From the NCBI GenBank assembly GCA_963718315.1, contig CAVQZC010000006.1, positions 124,001 to 188,000 on the forward strand: a DNA stretch of 64,000 bases, written 5' to 3'. Made by a program: the position numbers and the translations under genes. Of this stretch, positions 18,402 to 27,946 are shown piece after piece (the first letter of the stretch is position 1; each line of letters starts with the position of its first letter). The notes under the pieces were generated by a model. The model saw nothing but the letters and a program-made list of their open reading frames with translations, had not been told where the DNA came from and ran no database searches. The stretch comes from CAVQZC01 sp963718315. GTDB lineage: Bacteria > Actinomycetota > Thermoleophilia > Gaiellales > JAICJC01.

Positions 18402-19760
18402 GAGACGCCACCGAGATCGCGGCCGCCGTCCGCTCGGGCGAGGCCTCCGCCGTCGAGGTGACCCGCGACCACCTGGATGCGCTGGCCGAGCGCGACCGCG
18501 GGGTCGACTCCGTCTGGCTGGTGACCGAGGAGCGGGCCCTGCGCGAGGCTTCAGCCGTCGACTCGCGGATCGCCGCCGGTGAGGATCCCGGCGTGCTCGC
18601 CGGTGTCCCGGTGGGCTGGAAGGATCTGATCGACACCGCCGGCGAGCGGACGACGTACGGGAGCGCGATCTGGCGCGACAACGTGCCGTCGACCGATGCC
18701 GACGTGGTCGCCCGCACCGTTGCCGCGGGCGGCATCACCGTGGCGAAGCTCGCCACGCACGAGCTCGCCTGGGGCACCACCACCGACAACCCGCACTTCG
18801 GCACCTGTCACAACCCCCACGACCACTCCCGCGTCCCCGGCGGGTCGAGCGGCGGGTCGGCGGCGGCGCTGGCGGTGGGCATCGTCGCCCTGGCGCCCGG
18901 CACCGATACCGGCGGCTCGATCCGCTGTCCCGCCTCCTGCTGCGGGATCGTCGGGATCAAGCCCACGTTCGGCCGCGTCAGCCTGGCCGGGGTACACCCG
19001 CTCTGCCAGACGCTCGACCACTGCGGCCCGATGGCGCGGTCGGTGCGCGACTGCGCGCTCATGCTCGAGCTGCTGGCAGGCGCCGCGCCCGGCGACCCGC
19101 GGACGCCTCCGGTGCCGGTGGAGCGCTACCGAGACGCCCTTGGCCGAGGCGTCGCGGGGATGACGATCGGGGTCGCCGAGCGCTTCTTCTTCGAGTACAC
19201 CGAGCCTGGTGTGGTGGCGCCGGTACGGGCCGCCCTGGAGGCGCTACAGGAGGCCGGGGCGCTGTTGGTCGAGGTTGACATTGGCTGGGCCGAATCCGGC
19301 ATCACCGAGGACATCTACCTGGCAGAGGAGGCGGCCACCCTCGCGCCATACTGGCCCCAGCGTCGAGCTGACTTGGGCGCCGATGTCGTCTCGGCGATGG
19401 AGGTTGCCGAGCGCAGCAACGTGATCGAGTCCGCACGGCAGCAGCTCGTCCGGCTCGGCTACCGGGCGCGGCTCGAGCAGCGGATCCGTGACGCCGGCAT
19501 CGATCTGATCGCCACGCCCACCCAGGCATTCACGCCGCCCACCATCGGCACCCAGCGCGTCGCCTTCGGCGGAAACGACTCGGTCGACGTGACCACGCGC
19601 GATGTGCGGGCTGACCGAGGTCTTCAACGTCACCGGCTGGCCGGCGATCAGCGTCCCCTGCGGGATCGACCCGCTGGGGATGCCGGTCGGGATTCAGCTG
19701 GCGGCGCTGCCCTGGCGCGAGTCCGACTGCCTCGCGGCCGGGGCCGTGCTCGCCACCTGA
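18398..19760 (+). CDS. amidase signature family enzyme (AtzF/GatA-like), frame broken once
   Basis: Hydrolyses an amide bond with a Ser-cisSer-Lys triad: Lys in VGWKDLID (~73), cis-Ser in SRVPGGSSGGSAAALA and the nucleophile in TDTGGSIRCPASCCGIVGIKP. The TTG start overlaps the preceding TGA. A single extra G near 19608 breaks the frame; after it come LTEVFNVTGWPAISVPCGID and the usual C-terminus. Substrate is unknown; the neighbours suggest a carbamoyl or amide compound derived from hydantoin-type rings. Confidence 0.85.
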
Positions 19761-20808
19761 CCGCAGGGCCCGCCCCGGCGGACGTCGAGCGTTCGGTGCG
19801 CGGGGTCGACGGTGATCGTGGCCAGCGTCTGCCAGCGCTTCGCCCAGCACGGCGCCCTCGGGCGGGTGGGCGCAGATCGCTCCCGGCCCGCCGCGGTGGC
19901 TGGTCAGCACCTCACGCAGAGCGGCCCCGTCGATCGCCCCCGCCTCCAGCCGGGCCAGGCGGCGGCCGGCCAGGTCGTGACGCAGCACCGAGTCGGGCCC
20001 CTGCCGCACCATCGTGTCGCCGTCCGCCGCCGGATGCGTCAGGAAGTGGTTGGTATGCACCAGCCTGCCCTCGGCGTTCGGCGTGACGAAGCTGGGGCCG
20101 CCGGGCCACAGCTCGACCGAGCACACCACTCCGCCGTCGGCGTCGTCGGCCACGATGGTGACCGAGCTGGAGGCCGACACGGACGCAGCGGCGAGAATCT
20201 GCAGCGCCTCGACGGCGCCGGTGGCGCGGTCGAGCACGTGGCGCGCCAGCGCATGCACCGGCGTCCCGATCGGCGGCCCGTCATCGCGGTGCCCGAGGAT
20301 GTTCAGCAGCACGGCGACGCCGGCGTCCGAGACCCCGATCTTGCCGACGATCCCGGCCTCGGTGAGCGTCTGCACCCGGCGTCCGTCGGGGTGGTCGATC
20401 GTCCACACGATCACGGCCGGCGCCAGCTCCCGGTGCCAGTCCCACGTCTGCGCGCCCAGCGGGCCGCCGTCGCGGGTGACGTCGCCCAGACAGGCGACGG
20501 TCGTGCACTCGTGGCCGGCCAGCACCTCGGTGCGGGCGTTGAGGGCGCCCAGCATCGACAGGTCGGCTCCGCTTCCGGCGGCCATGCCCTCGATCTCGGC
20601 GCCGAGGTCGGGATCGAGCGCTGCGATCCGCTGCAGCGCCTGCTCGCCGAGGGCGGAGACGTCCGCCGGCGAGAGCCCATACCCTGCGAACAGCTGCTCG
20701 TACGTGGCCAGCGCGGCGTGGATGCGCTCGCCCTGCGCGCGGCCCAGGCCGATACCCCGATCGCCCGGGCGTCGACTCGGTGGAATGGTGTCGGGGCAGC
20801 TCGCTCAT
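19694..20808 (-). CDS. C45 family acyltransferase/peptidase (AAT-like), two frame breaks
   Basis: Resembles acyl-CoA:6-aminopenicillanate acyltransferase family Ntn hydrolases. The N-terminal part (MSELPRHHSTESTPG) joins GIGLGRAQGERIHAALATYEQLF if one base is removed near 20766. HECTTVACLGDVT holds the Cys-Thr that acts as autocatalytic nucleophile, followed by LGAQTWDWH. The C-terminus (WQTLATITVDPAHRTLDVRRGGPCGQ) needs one base removed near 19839. The exact 3' end is uncertain and overlaps the amidase end on the other strand. Start set by TACGAT 7 nt upstream. Confidence 0.78.
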
Positions 20809-20815
20809 CCGCCTC

Positions 20816-20825
20816 ATCGTATCCT
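20816..20825. promoter_or_regulatory. overlapping divergent -10 boxes for the C45 gene and hyuA
   Basis: On the minus strand TACGAT (20816-20821) lies 7 nt before the ATG at 20808. On the plus strand TATCCT (20820-20825) lies 6 nt before the ATG at 20832. The two boxes share the bases TA, so the two promoters cannot easily be occupied together. Confidence 0.55.
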
Positions 20826-20831
20826 TGCGCG

Positions 20832-22670
20832 ATGCCCGCGCTGATCGGAGTCGACATCGGCGGCACATTCACTGACGTCGCGCTGGTGAACGACGGCAGG
20901 CTGACCGCCGTCAAGCTGCCCACCTCGGGCGACCGCACGAGCGGGATGGTCGACGCGGTCGGCGCGGCTCTGGAGACGGCCGGACTGTCCCCGCGGGACG
21001 TCGGCCACCTCGGCCACGGCACCACGGTTGCCACCAACGCGCTGCTCGAGCGGCGAGGCGCCCGCACGGGGTTCGTCACCACTGCCGGCTTCGGCGATCT
21101 GCTGGCGCTCGGCCGCCAGACGCGGCCGTCTCTCTACCGGCCGTGGCTGGGGCGGCCCGACCCGTTGCCTGTCGTCACCGCGGAGGTCAGCGAGCGAATG
21201 GCGCCGCACGGAGTGCTGCAGCCACTCGACCCCGAGTCGGTACGCCGCGCCGCGCGCCGCCTTGCCCGGGCGCGAGTGGAGGCGGTGGCGGTCTGCCTGC
21301 TGCACAGCTACGCCGATCCGTCGCACGAGCGCGAGGTGGCCCGGATCCTGCGAGCGGAGCTCCCGGGAACGTTTGTGGTCGCCTCCCACGAGCTGGCGTC
21401 TGAATACCGCGAGTACGAGCGTGCGTCGACGACGGCGATCGACGCCTACCTGGGACCGGTCGCCTCGCGGTACGTCGACGCGCTCGGCGGCGCCCTCAGC
21501 GAGCGCGCGCTTCCCGAGCCGTTGCTGATGCAGTCCAGCGGCGGCCTCTGCACGCTGGCCGAGGCGTCGGCGCACCCGGCGAGGCTGGTGCTTTCGGGGC
21601 CTGCCGGCGGTGTCGCCGCGGTGGTCGCCGGAGGTACGCGCGACGCCGTGGCCATGGACATGGGCGGCACCAGCTGCGACGTCTCGCTGATCCGACAGGG
21701 ACGGGCGTCGCGCAGCTCGGAGCGCGAGGTCGCCGGCCTGCCGGTGCGGCTGCCGATGCTGGACATCCACACGGTCGGGGCCGGAGGCGGGAGCGTTGCC
21801 TGGATCGACAGCGGCGGCGCCCTGCGCGTCGGCCCCCGCAGCGCCGGGGCCGATCCCGGGCCGGCGTGTTACGGGCGGGGAGGAGTGGAGCCGACTGTGA
21901 CCGACGCGAACCTCGTGCTGGGCCGGCTCGACGACTCGGTGCCGCTGGCGGGGGCCGTGAAGCTCGACGCGGCGGCCGCGCGGAGAGCGGTGGAGCGGGT
22001 CTCGACCGGGTTCCGATCGGTGCGGGCGGCAGCGGAGGGAATCGTCGCGGTGGCCAACCAGGAGATGGTGCGCGCCATTCGCGTGATCACCGTCGAGCGC
22101 GGGCACGACCCTCGCGAGCTGGAGCTGGTGGCCTTCGGCGGCGCAGGTCCCCTGCACGCCTGTGAGGTCGCCGACGCGCTCGGGGTGCAGCGGGTGGTCG
22201 TCCCGGCGGCCAGCGGCGTGCTGTCGGCGCTGGGCATCGCGGCCGGCGATCGCAGACGCGACGCGGTCGCCGGGGTGTTGCGGCCGCTGCAGGCGATGCG
22301 AGCAGGCGATCTGCGGGCGCTGGTGCCGCCGCTGCCGCGGATGACGGGCGGCAGGCGGCTTGCGGAGTGCGACCTGCGCTACGCCGGTCAGGGGTTCGAG
22401 CTGACGCTGGCGCTCGAGCCGGTTCGCAATCTGGCGGCCCGGTTCCACGAGGTCCACCAGGAGCGCTACGGCTTCCACGACGCGGCCTGGCCGATCGAGG
22501 TCGTCAACCTCCGGTCCCACGTGATCGCGCCGGGCGCGGCGCTACGGGTCGCCGCACAGCCGCGGGTCGCCGCGGCGACCGGCCCGGCGACCGTGCACCT
22601 GGACGGCGCGACGCTGTGGGTGGCACCCGGCTGGACGGAAGGCGGCGGCGCGACGGGGCCTGGGAGGTGA
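20832..22670 (+). CDS. hyuA: hydantoinase/oxoprolinase subunit A (HyuA)
   Basis: The ATP-using subunit that opens hydantoin, N-methylhydantoin or 5-oxoproline rings. MPALIGVDIGGTFTDVALV is the classic N-terminus with a phosphate-binding loop; LGHGTTVATNALLERRGA, SSGGLCTLAEA, DMGGTSCDVSLI, VGAGGGSVAWID and VAFGGAGPLHACEVAD follow in family order. 612 residues, a little short of the usual 650-700. Starts leaderless; hyuB begins 4 nt after the stop. Confidence 0.92.
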   Translation: MPALIGVDIGGTFTDVALVNDGRLTAVKLPTSGDRTSGMVDAVGAALETAGLSPRDVGHLGHGTTVATNALLERRGARTGFVTTAGFGDLLALGRQTRPSLYRPWLGRPDPLPVVTAEVSERMAPHGVLQPLDPESVRRAARRLARARVEAVAVCLLHSYADPSHEREVARILRAELPGTFVVASHELASEYREYERASTTAIDAYLGPVASRYVDALGGALSERALPEPLLMQSSGGLCTLAEASAHPARLVLSGPAGGVAAVVAGGTRDAVAMDMGGTSCDVSLIRQGRASRSSEREVAGLPVRLPMLDIHTVGAGGGSVAWIDSGGALRVGPRSAGADPGPACYGRGGVEPTVTDANLVLGRLDDSVPLAGAVKLDAAAARRAVERVSTGFRSVRAAAEGIVAVANQEMVRAIRVITVERGHDPRELELVAFGGAGPLHACEVADALGVQRVVVPAASGVLSALGIAAGDRRRDAVAGVLRPLQAMRAGDLRALVPPLPRMTGGRRLAECDLRYAGQGFELTLALEPVRNLAARFHEVHQERYGFHDAAWPIEVVNLRSHVIAPGAALRVAAQPRVAAATGPATVHLDGATLWVAPGWTEGGGATGPGR

Positions 22671-22674
22671 CGCG

Positions 22675-24169
22675 GTGAGCGATCCGGCAACCCTCCAGGT
22701 GCTGCAGTCGAGCCTCCGCGGCGTCGCCGACGAGATGCTGGCGGGGCTCATTCGCAGCGCCCGATCGGCCAATATCAAGGAGCGCCGCGACTGCTCGACG
22801 GCCGTATTCGACCCGGGCGGCCGGATGATCGCCCAGGCCGAGAGCATCCCCGTCCATCTGGGGGCGATGCCCGACGCGGTCGCGGCCTGCCTCACGCTGC
22901 GATCCGGCGCCCGGCGACGTGCTGATCCTCAACGACCCCTTCACCGGCGGAACGCACCTGCCGGACATCACCCTGGTCACGCTGGTCGAGGGCCTGGGGA
23001 TCCTGGTCTCGCGGGCGCATCATGCCGACGTCGGGGGCATGCGGCCGGGCAGCCTGCCTGCCGGAGCGACCGAGCTGCTCCAGGAGGGTCTGGTGATTCC
23101 GCCGATGCGGCTGACCGACGAGGTGATGACGGTGATCGCAGCCAACACCCGGCGGCCGGACGAGCGAATCGCCGACCTCCGTGCGCAGACCGCGTGCCAC
23201 ACGCTCGGCCAGCGGCGACTGGAGGAGATCGCGGGACGGATGGGCCGCAGGCGCCTGATTGCCGGGATGGACGAGCTGCACGCCTACGGGGTGCGGCGGA
23301 TGCGCGCGGCGATCCGGGAGCTGCCCGACGGTAGGCACCGGGCGCGCGACGTGATGGAGGGCGACGGCGTCATCGACGACGACATCCGCATCGCGGTCGA
23401 GGTCACGGTGGCCGGAGAGCGCCTGGTGGTCGACTTCGCAGGCACGGCTCCGCAGCAGCCGGGGAACGTCAACTGCCCGCTGGCCGTGACCCGGGCGGCG
23501 GTCGCATACGCCGTGCGGGTGGTCTGCGACCCTGACCTGCCGGCGTCGGGCGGCGCGCTGGAGCCGGTCGAGATCCGGGCGGAGCCGGGCTGCCTCGTCA
23601 ACGCGCAGGCGCCGGCGGCCGTGGTGGCCGGAAACGTCGAGACGTCCAGCCGCATCGTTGACGTCGTGCTGGCGGCGCTGACGCGGCGCGATCCAGTCGC
23701 CCAGGGCCAGGGGACGATGAACAACGTCAGCTTCGGCAACGACCGCTTCGTCTACTTCGAGACGGTCGCCGGGGGCCAGGGTGCGAGCGCGCGCGGCGAC
23801 GGCCCGGACGCGGTCCACGTGGCGATGTCGAACACGCTGAACACGCCGATCGAGGTGCTGGAGCAGGAGTATCCGCTGCGGGTTGAGCGCTACGGCCTGC
23901 GCCGCGGGACCGGCGGTGAGGGGCGTCATCGCGGGGGCGCCGGAGTCGTCCGTGCCTACCGGGTGCTGGAGGACTGCAGCGCCTCGCTGATGGCCGAGCG
24001 GCGGAGGCACGCGCCCGCCGGGGCGGCCGGCGGTGCGCCCGGTGCCGTGGGCGAGAACCGGCTGAACGGCAAGCGGATCGGCTCCAAGGTCAGCCTCGAG
24101 CTGACGGCTGGGGACGTGGTCGAGGTGCGGACGCCGGGCGGCGGCGGGTGGGGCAGGCCGGGAACGTGA
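22675..24169 (+). CDS. hyuB: hydantoinase/oxoprolinase subunit B (HyuB), frame broken once
   Basis: Partner of HyuA. The start (LQVLQSSLRGVADEM..SANIKERRDCSTAVFD) and the rest (LILNDPFTGGTHLPDIT, SRAHHADVGG with metal-binding His/Asp, GTMNNVSFGN, YETVAGGQGA-like block, LRRGTGGEGRHRGGAG) lie in two frames. Removal of one G near 22906 restores a continuous protein. About 497 residues. The GTG start is 4 nt from the hyuA stop. Confidence 0.9.
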
Positions 24170-24220
24170 AGATGTGGGTTCCGGACGGGACGCCGGATCA
24201 CGGCGTGATATATCCGCTCT

Positions 24221-24598
24221 GTGTTGCCGCCGTGGATCGCCGTTCCAGTAGGGATCATCACCCTGGCCGCTGCGGCTCTTGCCGAGGCTTTCGGGCTGAG
24301 TCTCGGAGACGCGAAGGGCTCCCAGGGAACGGCGAATGGCGGCGTAGCGATCGTGGCCGGGCTGATTGCCGGACTGCTGGTGGTCTGGTGGGCAACCGGA
24401 CTGGTGCTGGAGGAGCCATTCGTCCTGCAGCGCCGCGACCGGGCGTGGCTCGCCGTCGTGGGGGCGGCGTTGGCCCTGGTAGCTGCGATCGCCGGCATCA
24501 GGGCGGCGAGCGACTACCTTGGCGTTGCCATCGTGTTGCCGCTGGGCGCGGGGTGGGGCATCCTGCTCGGGCGCACCAGCGAGCGAACGATGGGATGA
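24221..24598 (+). CDS. small membrane protein, 125 aa
   Basis: Four hydrophobic stretches (IAVPVGIITLAAAALAEAF, GGVAIVAGLIAGLLVVWWA, AWLAVVGAALALVAAIAGI, YLGVAIVLPLGAGWGILLG) suggest a four-helix integral membrane protein with a short Arg-rich cytoplasmic tail. No family recognised. The GTG at 24221 has TATATC 6 nt upstream. It lies between hyuB and clpS with no clear link to either. Confidence 0.6.
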   Translation: MLPPWIAVPVGIITLAAAALAEAFGLSLGDAKGSQGTANGGVAIVAGLIAGLLVVWWATGLVLEEPFVLQRRDRAWLAVVGAALALVAAIAGIRAASDYLGVAIVLPLGAGWGILLGRTSERTMG

Positions 24599-24619
24599 GT
24601 TAGCGCCGCCCAAGCGCCG

Positions 24620-24625
24620 TACAAT
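24620..24625 (+). promoter_or_regulatory. -10 box (TACAAT) of leaderless clpS
   Basis: A near-consensus TACAAT ends 6 nt before the ATG at 24632. This is one of the clearest leaderless signals here. Confidence 0.65.
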
Positions 24626-24631
24626 CGGCTG

Positions 24632-24931
24632 ATGACCACCGTCGCGCCACCCGTCCGCCAGACGAAGCCGCGAGTGACCGGCCCCGGGGAGGGCACCGGA
24701 AAGCCGTGGAAGGTGATCGTCCGCAACGACAACCACAACACGTTCGACGGGGTCGCGTTCGCCCTGGCGCGGACGATCCCGGGCGTCACCTTCGACGTCG
24801 GCATGACGATGGCCAACCGCATCCACTCCACCGGGAGCGCGATCGTCTACCGCGGTGAGAAGGAGCCGGCCGAGCTGTACTGGGAGCAGTTGCGGGACTT
24901 CGGCCTGACCATGGCGCCACTGAGCAATTAG
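24632..24931 (+). CDS. clpS: ClpS, adaptor of the ATP-dependent Clp protease
   Basis: Delivers N-end-rule substrates to ClpA/ClpC. 99 residues; after a flexible tail, WKVIVRNDNHNTFDGVAFAL contains the family's NDxxN/T pocket residues, and MANRIHSTGSAIVYRGEKEPAELY matches the second conserved block (H-x-x-G). The stop TAG is followed directly by an inverted-repeat element. Confidence 0.93.
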   Translation: MTTVAPPVRQTKPRVTGPGEGTGKPWKVIVRNDNHNTFDGVAFALARTIPGVTFDVGMTMANRIHSTGSAIVYRGEKEPAELYWEQLRDFGLTMAPLSN

Positions 24932-25137
24932 AGATGATTGACCGGCATCTCCCGCGCGCCTGGCCGCTGCGAGAGGTGGGTGGTCCGAGAGGGCCGGGGT
25001 GGCTGTGCCTGTGAACCGGCACCTCGCGGTGCCCGGATGCCGCGCCAATACGATCCGGTATTGGCGCGGCATCCGTTCAGCGCGATGCACGGGTTCTCGC
25101 CACCCAGGACATCACGTGAGACACCGGTCAATCATCT
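24932..25137. mobile_element. 206-bp MITE-like element with inverted ends and a 17-bp hairpin
   Basis: The ends are AGATGATTGACCGG (24932-24945) and its exact complement (25124-25137); similarity goes on for about eight more bases on each side. Inside, GGATGCCGCGCCAATAC (25035-25051) pairs perfectly with 25058-25074 around a 6-nt loop, and a smaller hairpin (CCGGCACC..GGTGCCCGG) lies before it. It fills the whole gap between the clpS stop and the ctaG start codon. No transposase is encoded, so it would be non-autonomous. Confidence 0.6.
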
Positions 25138-25138
25138 G

Positions 25139-25906
25139 ATGCTGGCCTTCGACCCCTGGAGGGTGCCGTCCGACCCCGAGTGGGCCGTGGCGATCGTGCT
25201 GTTCGGCGTCTGGTACGGGCTGGCCGCCCGGCACTTCCGGATCCCCTGGCTGCGGATCGCCGCCTTCTACGCCGGGCTGGCGATGATCGCAGCGGCCCTG
25301 CTGTCGCCGATCGAGTGGGTTGCGCTGCACTCGATGCTCTCGTTCCACCTGCTCCAGAACGTGATGCTGGCCGACTGGGCGCCGCCGCTGCTGGTGCTCG
25401 GGATCACGCCTGCGATGGCGGACGTCGCCGAGCGGGTGCCGGGTGTCCGTATGCTGACGACGCCGGCCGTGGCGCTGACCGTATGGCTCGCCGTCTGGTA
25501 CGGCGTCCACATCCCCGCCTACTACGGCTACGCCCTCCACCACTACTGGGCGCTCGGCGTCGAGCACCTGCTGTTCCTGGCCGCCGGGATCGCCTTCTGG
25601 TGGCCGGTGCTGGTTCCGGGGAGGACGCGTCCCGGCACGCGGCTGATCTACCTGGCCGTTGCGTTCTTCGTCGCTGCGCCGATCGCGCTCGTGATCGCGC
25701 TCTCACACCGGTCGCTGTACTCGTTCTACGACACCACGCCGCATCTCTTCGGGCTGTCCCCACTTCGCGACCAGCAGCTGGGCGGGATCCTGATGGCGGT
25801 CGAGCAGAGCATCCTGCTGTTTGTCGCGGCCAGCTGGTCGTTCTTCTGCCTGATGAACGAGGAGGATGACGAGGACGCCCCGCAGGAGGTAGCGTTTCAC
25901 CCGTGA
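25139..25906 (+). CDS. ctaG: CtaG-type (caa3) cytochrome c oxidase assembly protein
   Basis: 255 residues with about seven membrane segments. HSMLSFHLLQNVMLADWAPPLLVLG is the signature of the caa3_CtaG family, with conserved His residues implicated in copper handling; ALHHYWALGVEHLLFLAAGIAFWWPVL and DQQLGGILM follow as expected. The start at 25139 is one base beyond the inverted-repeat element, so that element supplies the upstream region. The stop overlaps the next gene (GTGA). Confidence 0.87.
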   Translation: MLAFDPWRVPSDPEWAVAIVLFGVWYGLAARHFRIPWLRIAAFYAGLAMIAAALLSPIEWVALHSMLSFHLLQNVMLADWAPPLLVLGITPAMADVAERVPGVRMLTTPAVALTVWLAVWYGVHIPAYYGYALHHYWALGVEHLLFLAAGIAFWWPVLVPGRTRPGTRLIYLAVAFFVAAPIALVIALSHRSLYSFYDTTPHLFGLSPLRDQQLGGILMAVEQSILLFVAASWSFFCLMNEEDDEDAPQEVAFHP

Positions 25907-26766
25907 ACCACCGCGTCACCGCAGCCTGCGTCCAGTTCTGCGCCGGTCCCGACAAGACCGAGAACATCGCGCGGATGGCGCCGCTGGTGGCCGAGGCGGC
26001 CTCCAGGGGCGCCAAGCTGGTGCTGCTGCCCGAGAAGTGGAACGCCGTCGCAGACGGCCCCGAGCTGCTTCGCTACGCCGAGCGGCTGGACGAGGGCGAG
26101 ACGATCGACGCGCTCTCGGAGTGGGCGGCCGAGCACCGCATCCACCTGATCTGCGGCAGCATCGCGATCGATCACGGCGAGCGGGCCGGCAACGTCTCGA
26201 TCGCCTTCGACCGCGACGGCGATGTCGTCGCCGCCTACACCAAGATCCACCTCTTCGACGTCGAGGTGGGAGGCCTCACCTACCGGGAGTCAGACGGAAC
26301 CGCTCCCGGATCCGAGCCGGTCGTGGTCGTTCTCGACGGCCTGCCGGTGGGCCTGACCGTCTGCTACGACCTTCGCTTCCCGGAGCTGTACCGCGCGCTC
26401 GAGGAGAAGGGCGCCCTGGTGATGTGCGTTCCCGCGAACTTCACGCTGCTGACGGGCCTGGCGCACTGGGAGCCGCTGCTGCGGGCCCGCGCGATCGAGA
26501 ACCAGGCGTTCGTCCTGGCGGCCGGGCAGCACGGGAACCCCGGCGGCGGGAACAAGCCCTCCTACGGGCACAGCATGATCATCGACCCCTGGGGAACGGT
26601 CATCTCCCAGGCCTCGGAGGGTGACGGCGTGATCGTCGCCGACCTCGATCTCGACCTCCAGGCCGGCATTCGCGCCAGGCTGCCGGCACTCCAGCACCGG
26701 CGGCTCCAGAGCGTGCCCGAGATGCAGGGCGGCGGGCCGGTGGACTCCGGATCTGTGCCTGTTTGA
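25903..26766 (+). CDS. carbon-nitrogen hydrolase, Nit1/Nit2-like
   Basis: 287 residues with the full nitrilase triad: Glu in LVLLPEKW, Lys in AYTKIHLFDVE and Cys in LTVCYDLRFPELYR. These blocks, with YGHSMIIDPWGTVI, place it in the Nit group (deaminated glutathione amidase or omega-amidase). Starts with GTG overlapping the ctaG stop, so the two are co-translated although functionally unrelated. Confidence 0.88.
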   Translation: MNHRVTAACVQFCAGPDKTENIARMAPLVAEAASRGAKLVLLPEKWNAVADGPELLRYAERLDEGETIDALSEWAAEHRIHLICGSIAIDHGERAGNVSIAFDRDGDVVAAYTKIHLFDVEVGGLTYRESDGTAPGSEPVVVVLDGLPVGLTVCYDLRFPELYRALEEKGALVMCVPANFTLLTGLAHWEPLLRARAIENQAFVLAAGQHGNPGGGNKPSYGHSMIIDPWGTVISQASEGDGVIVADLDLDLQAGIRARLPALQHRRLQSVPEMQGGGPVDSGSVPV

Positions 26767-26813
26767 GACTGTGAGCAGGAGCGTTGTAAAGCGTGACGAA
26801 TGTGGGCAGCAAG

Positions 26814-27068
26814 ATGTCCACAACGCTGTCTCACATCGCTCCACCGATCGCTGACGACGTAGTCGCCGCGCCCCGCGCGGGCTGGCTCGCGGTCCAGGTG
26901 CGCTATGCGGGCGGCAGCTCATGGGTCACCGTTGCCCGGATGCGCGACCGCGTGTCCGCGGTGCGGCGCGCAGCATCTGCGTACCGGTCCCAGGAGTCGC
27001 CCTCCGGCGCGCTGCCGTACCAGGTGCGGGTCATCAACGACGATTCGCTCGCCCGCGAAGCGTCCTAG
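26814..27068 (+). CDS. small hypothetical protein, 84 aa
   Basis: Begins MSTTLSHIAPPIADDVV. The middle LAVQVRYAGGSSWVTVARMRDRVSAVRRAASAYR looks like two beta strands and a basic helix. It could also start at GTG 26793. Its TAG shares the bases CTAG with the stop of the converging hydrolase gene. No family recognised. Confidence 0.55.
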   Translation: MSTTLSHIAPPIADDVVAAPRAGWLAVQVRYAGGSSWVTVARMRDRVSAVRRAASAYRSQESPSGALPYQVRVINDDSLAREAS

Positions 27069-27946
27069 TTCGTAGCTGCCGGCGCGTTCGGATCGGCAAC
27101 GAAACCTCGTGCGATCAGCCACCGGCGGAGTGCCTGGAAGTACGGTCCCGGCTGCTCGACGAAGGTCATGTGCGCGGCCTTCTCGATCACCGCCAGCTCC
27201 GAGCCTGCGACCTCGTGGTGGATCTCCTCCGCGCGCTCCAGCGTGCAGGTGCGGTCGTGCCGTCCGGTGATCACCAGCATCGGCTTGCTCACCCAGCGCA
27301 GGTGGTCGACCCACTCGAACTCGCCGTAGCCGTTGGAGGCGAAATGGGCCAGCACCTCGGGCGCGTAGACCGTGTCGTCGCGCTCCATGAACGTGCGGTA
27401 GGTATCGCCCATCTCCCAGAAGTGGAACGGCATCTGCGCGGCCACGACCTCCCGCGTCTCGGCGACCGTCGTCAGCCCCGCCTCGGCTGCCCACGACTGG
27501 CGGATCTGGTCGCGCATGGAGGCCGGCTCGAAGGTCTCGATGCCACGCTCGACGTCCGCCATCAGCGATTCGCTGGACGCCGCCCCCGACGAGATGATGT
27601 AGCCGTCGGCCGAGCCGCGCTCCAGCGCGTGACAGAGGGCGACGATCGCGCCGAAGGAGTGGCCGTAAAGGACGTAGCGGTCGAGTTCCAGCGCCCGGGC
27701 CAGCCGGTCGACGTCCTGTGCGAACCCGCTGATCGAGAGCGTCGCCGGGTCGACGCGCTCGGACAGCCCCTGGCCGCGCATGTCGACGTAGATCAGCCGG
27801 ACGCCCGCACCCGCCAGCCCATCGTGCCAGGGGTGCAGCTCGTGGTGGTCGAGGCCGGGACCGCCGTGCAGCAGGATCAACGGCAGGCCAGATCCGACCT
27901 CGACGACGTTCAGCGCGGTGCCGTCGTCGAGGCGAACCTCAGCCAT
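27065..27946 (-). CDS. alpha/beta hydrolase, proline iminopeptidase-like
   Basis: 293 residues: LILLHGGPGLDHHELHP holds the oxyanion HGGPG motif typical of prolyl iminopeptidases, LYGHSFGAIVAL the nucleophile Ser (~113), and the later TGRHDRTCTLE and KAAHMTFVEQP hold the Asp and His of the triad. Substrate not determinable. It overlaps the acyl-CoA dehydrogenase stop by 8 nt, so both form an operon. Confidence 0.83.
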   Translation of the reverse strand: MAEVRLDDGTALNVVEVGSGLPLILLHGGPGLDHHELHPWHDGLAGAGVRLIYVDMRGQGLSERVDPATLSISGFAQDVDRLARALELDRYVLYGHSFGAIVALCHALERGSADGYIISSGAASSESLMADVERGIETFEPASMRDQIRQSWAAEAGLTTVAETREVVAAQMPFHFWEMGDTYRTFMERDDTVYAPEVLAHFASNGYGEFEWVDHLRWVSKPMLVITGRHDRTCTLERAEEIHHEVAGSELAVIEKAAHMTFVEQPGPYFQALRRWLIARGFVADPNAPAATN

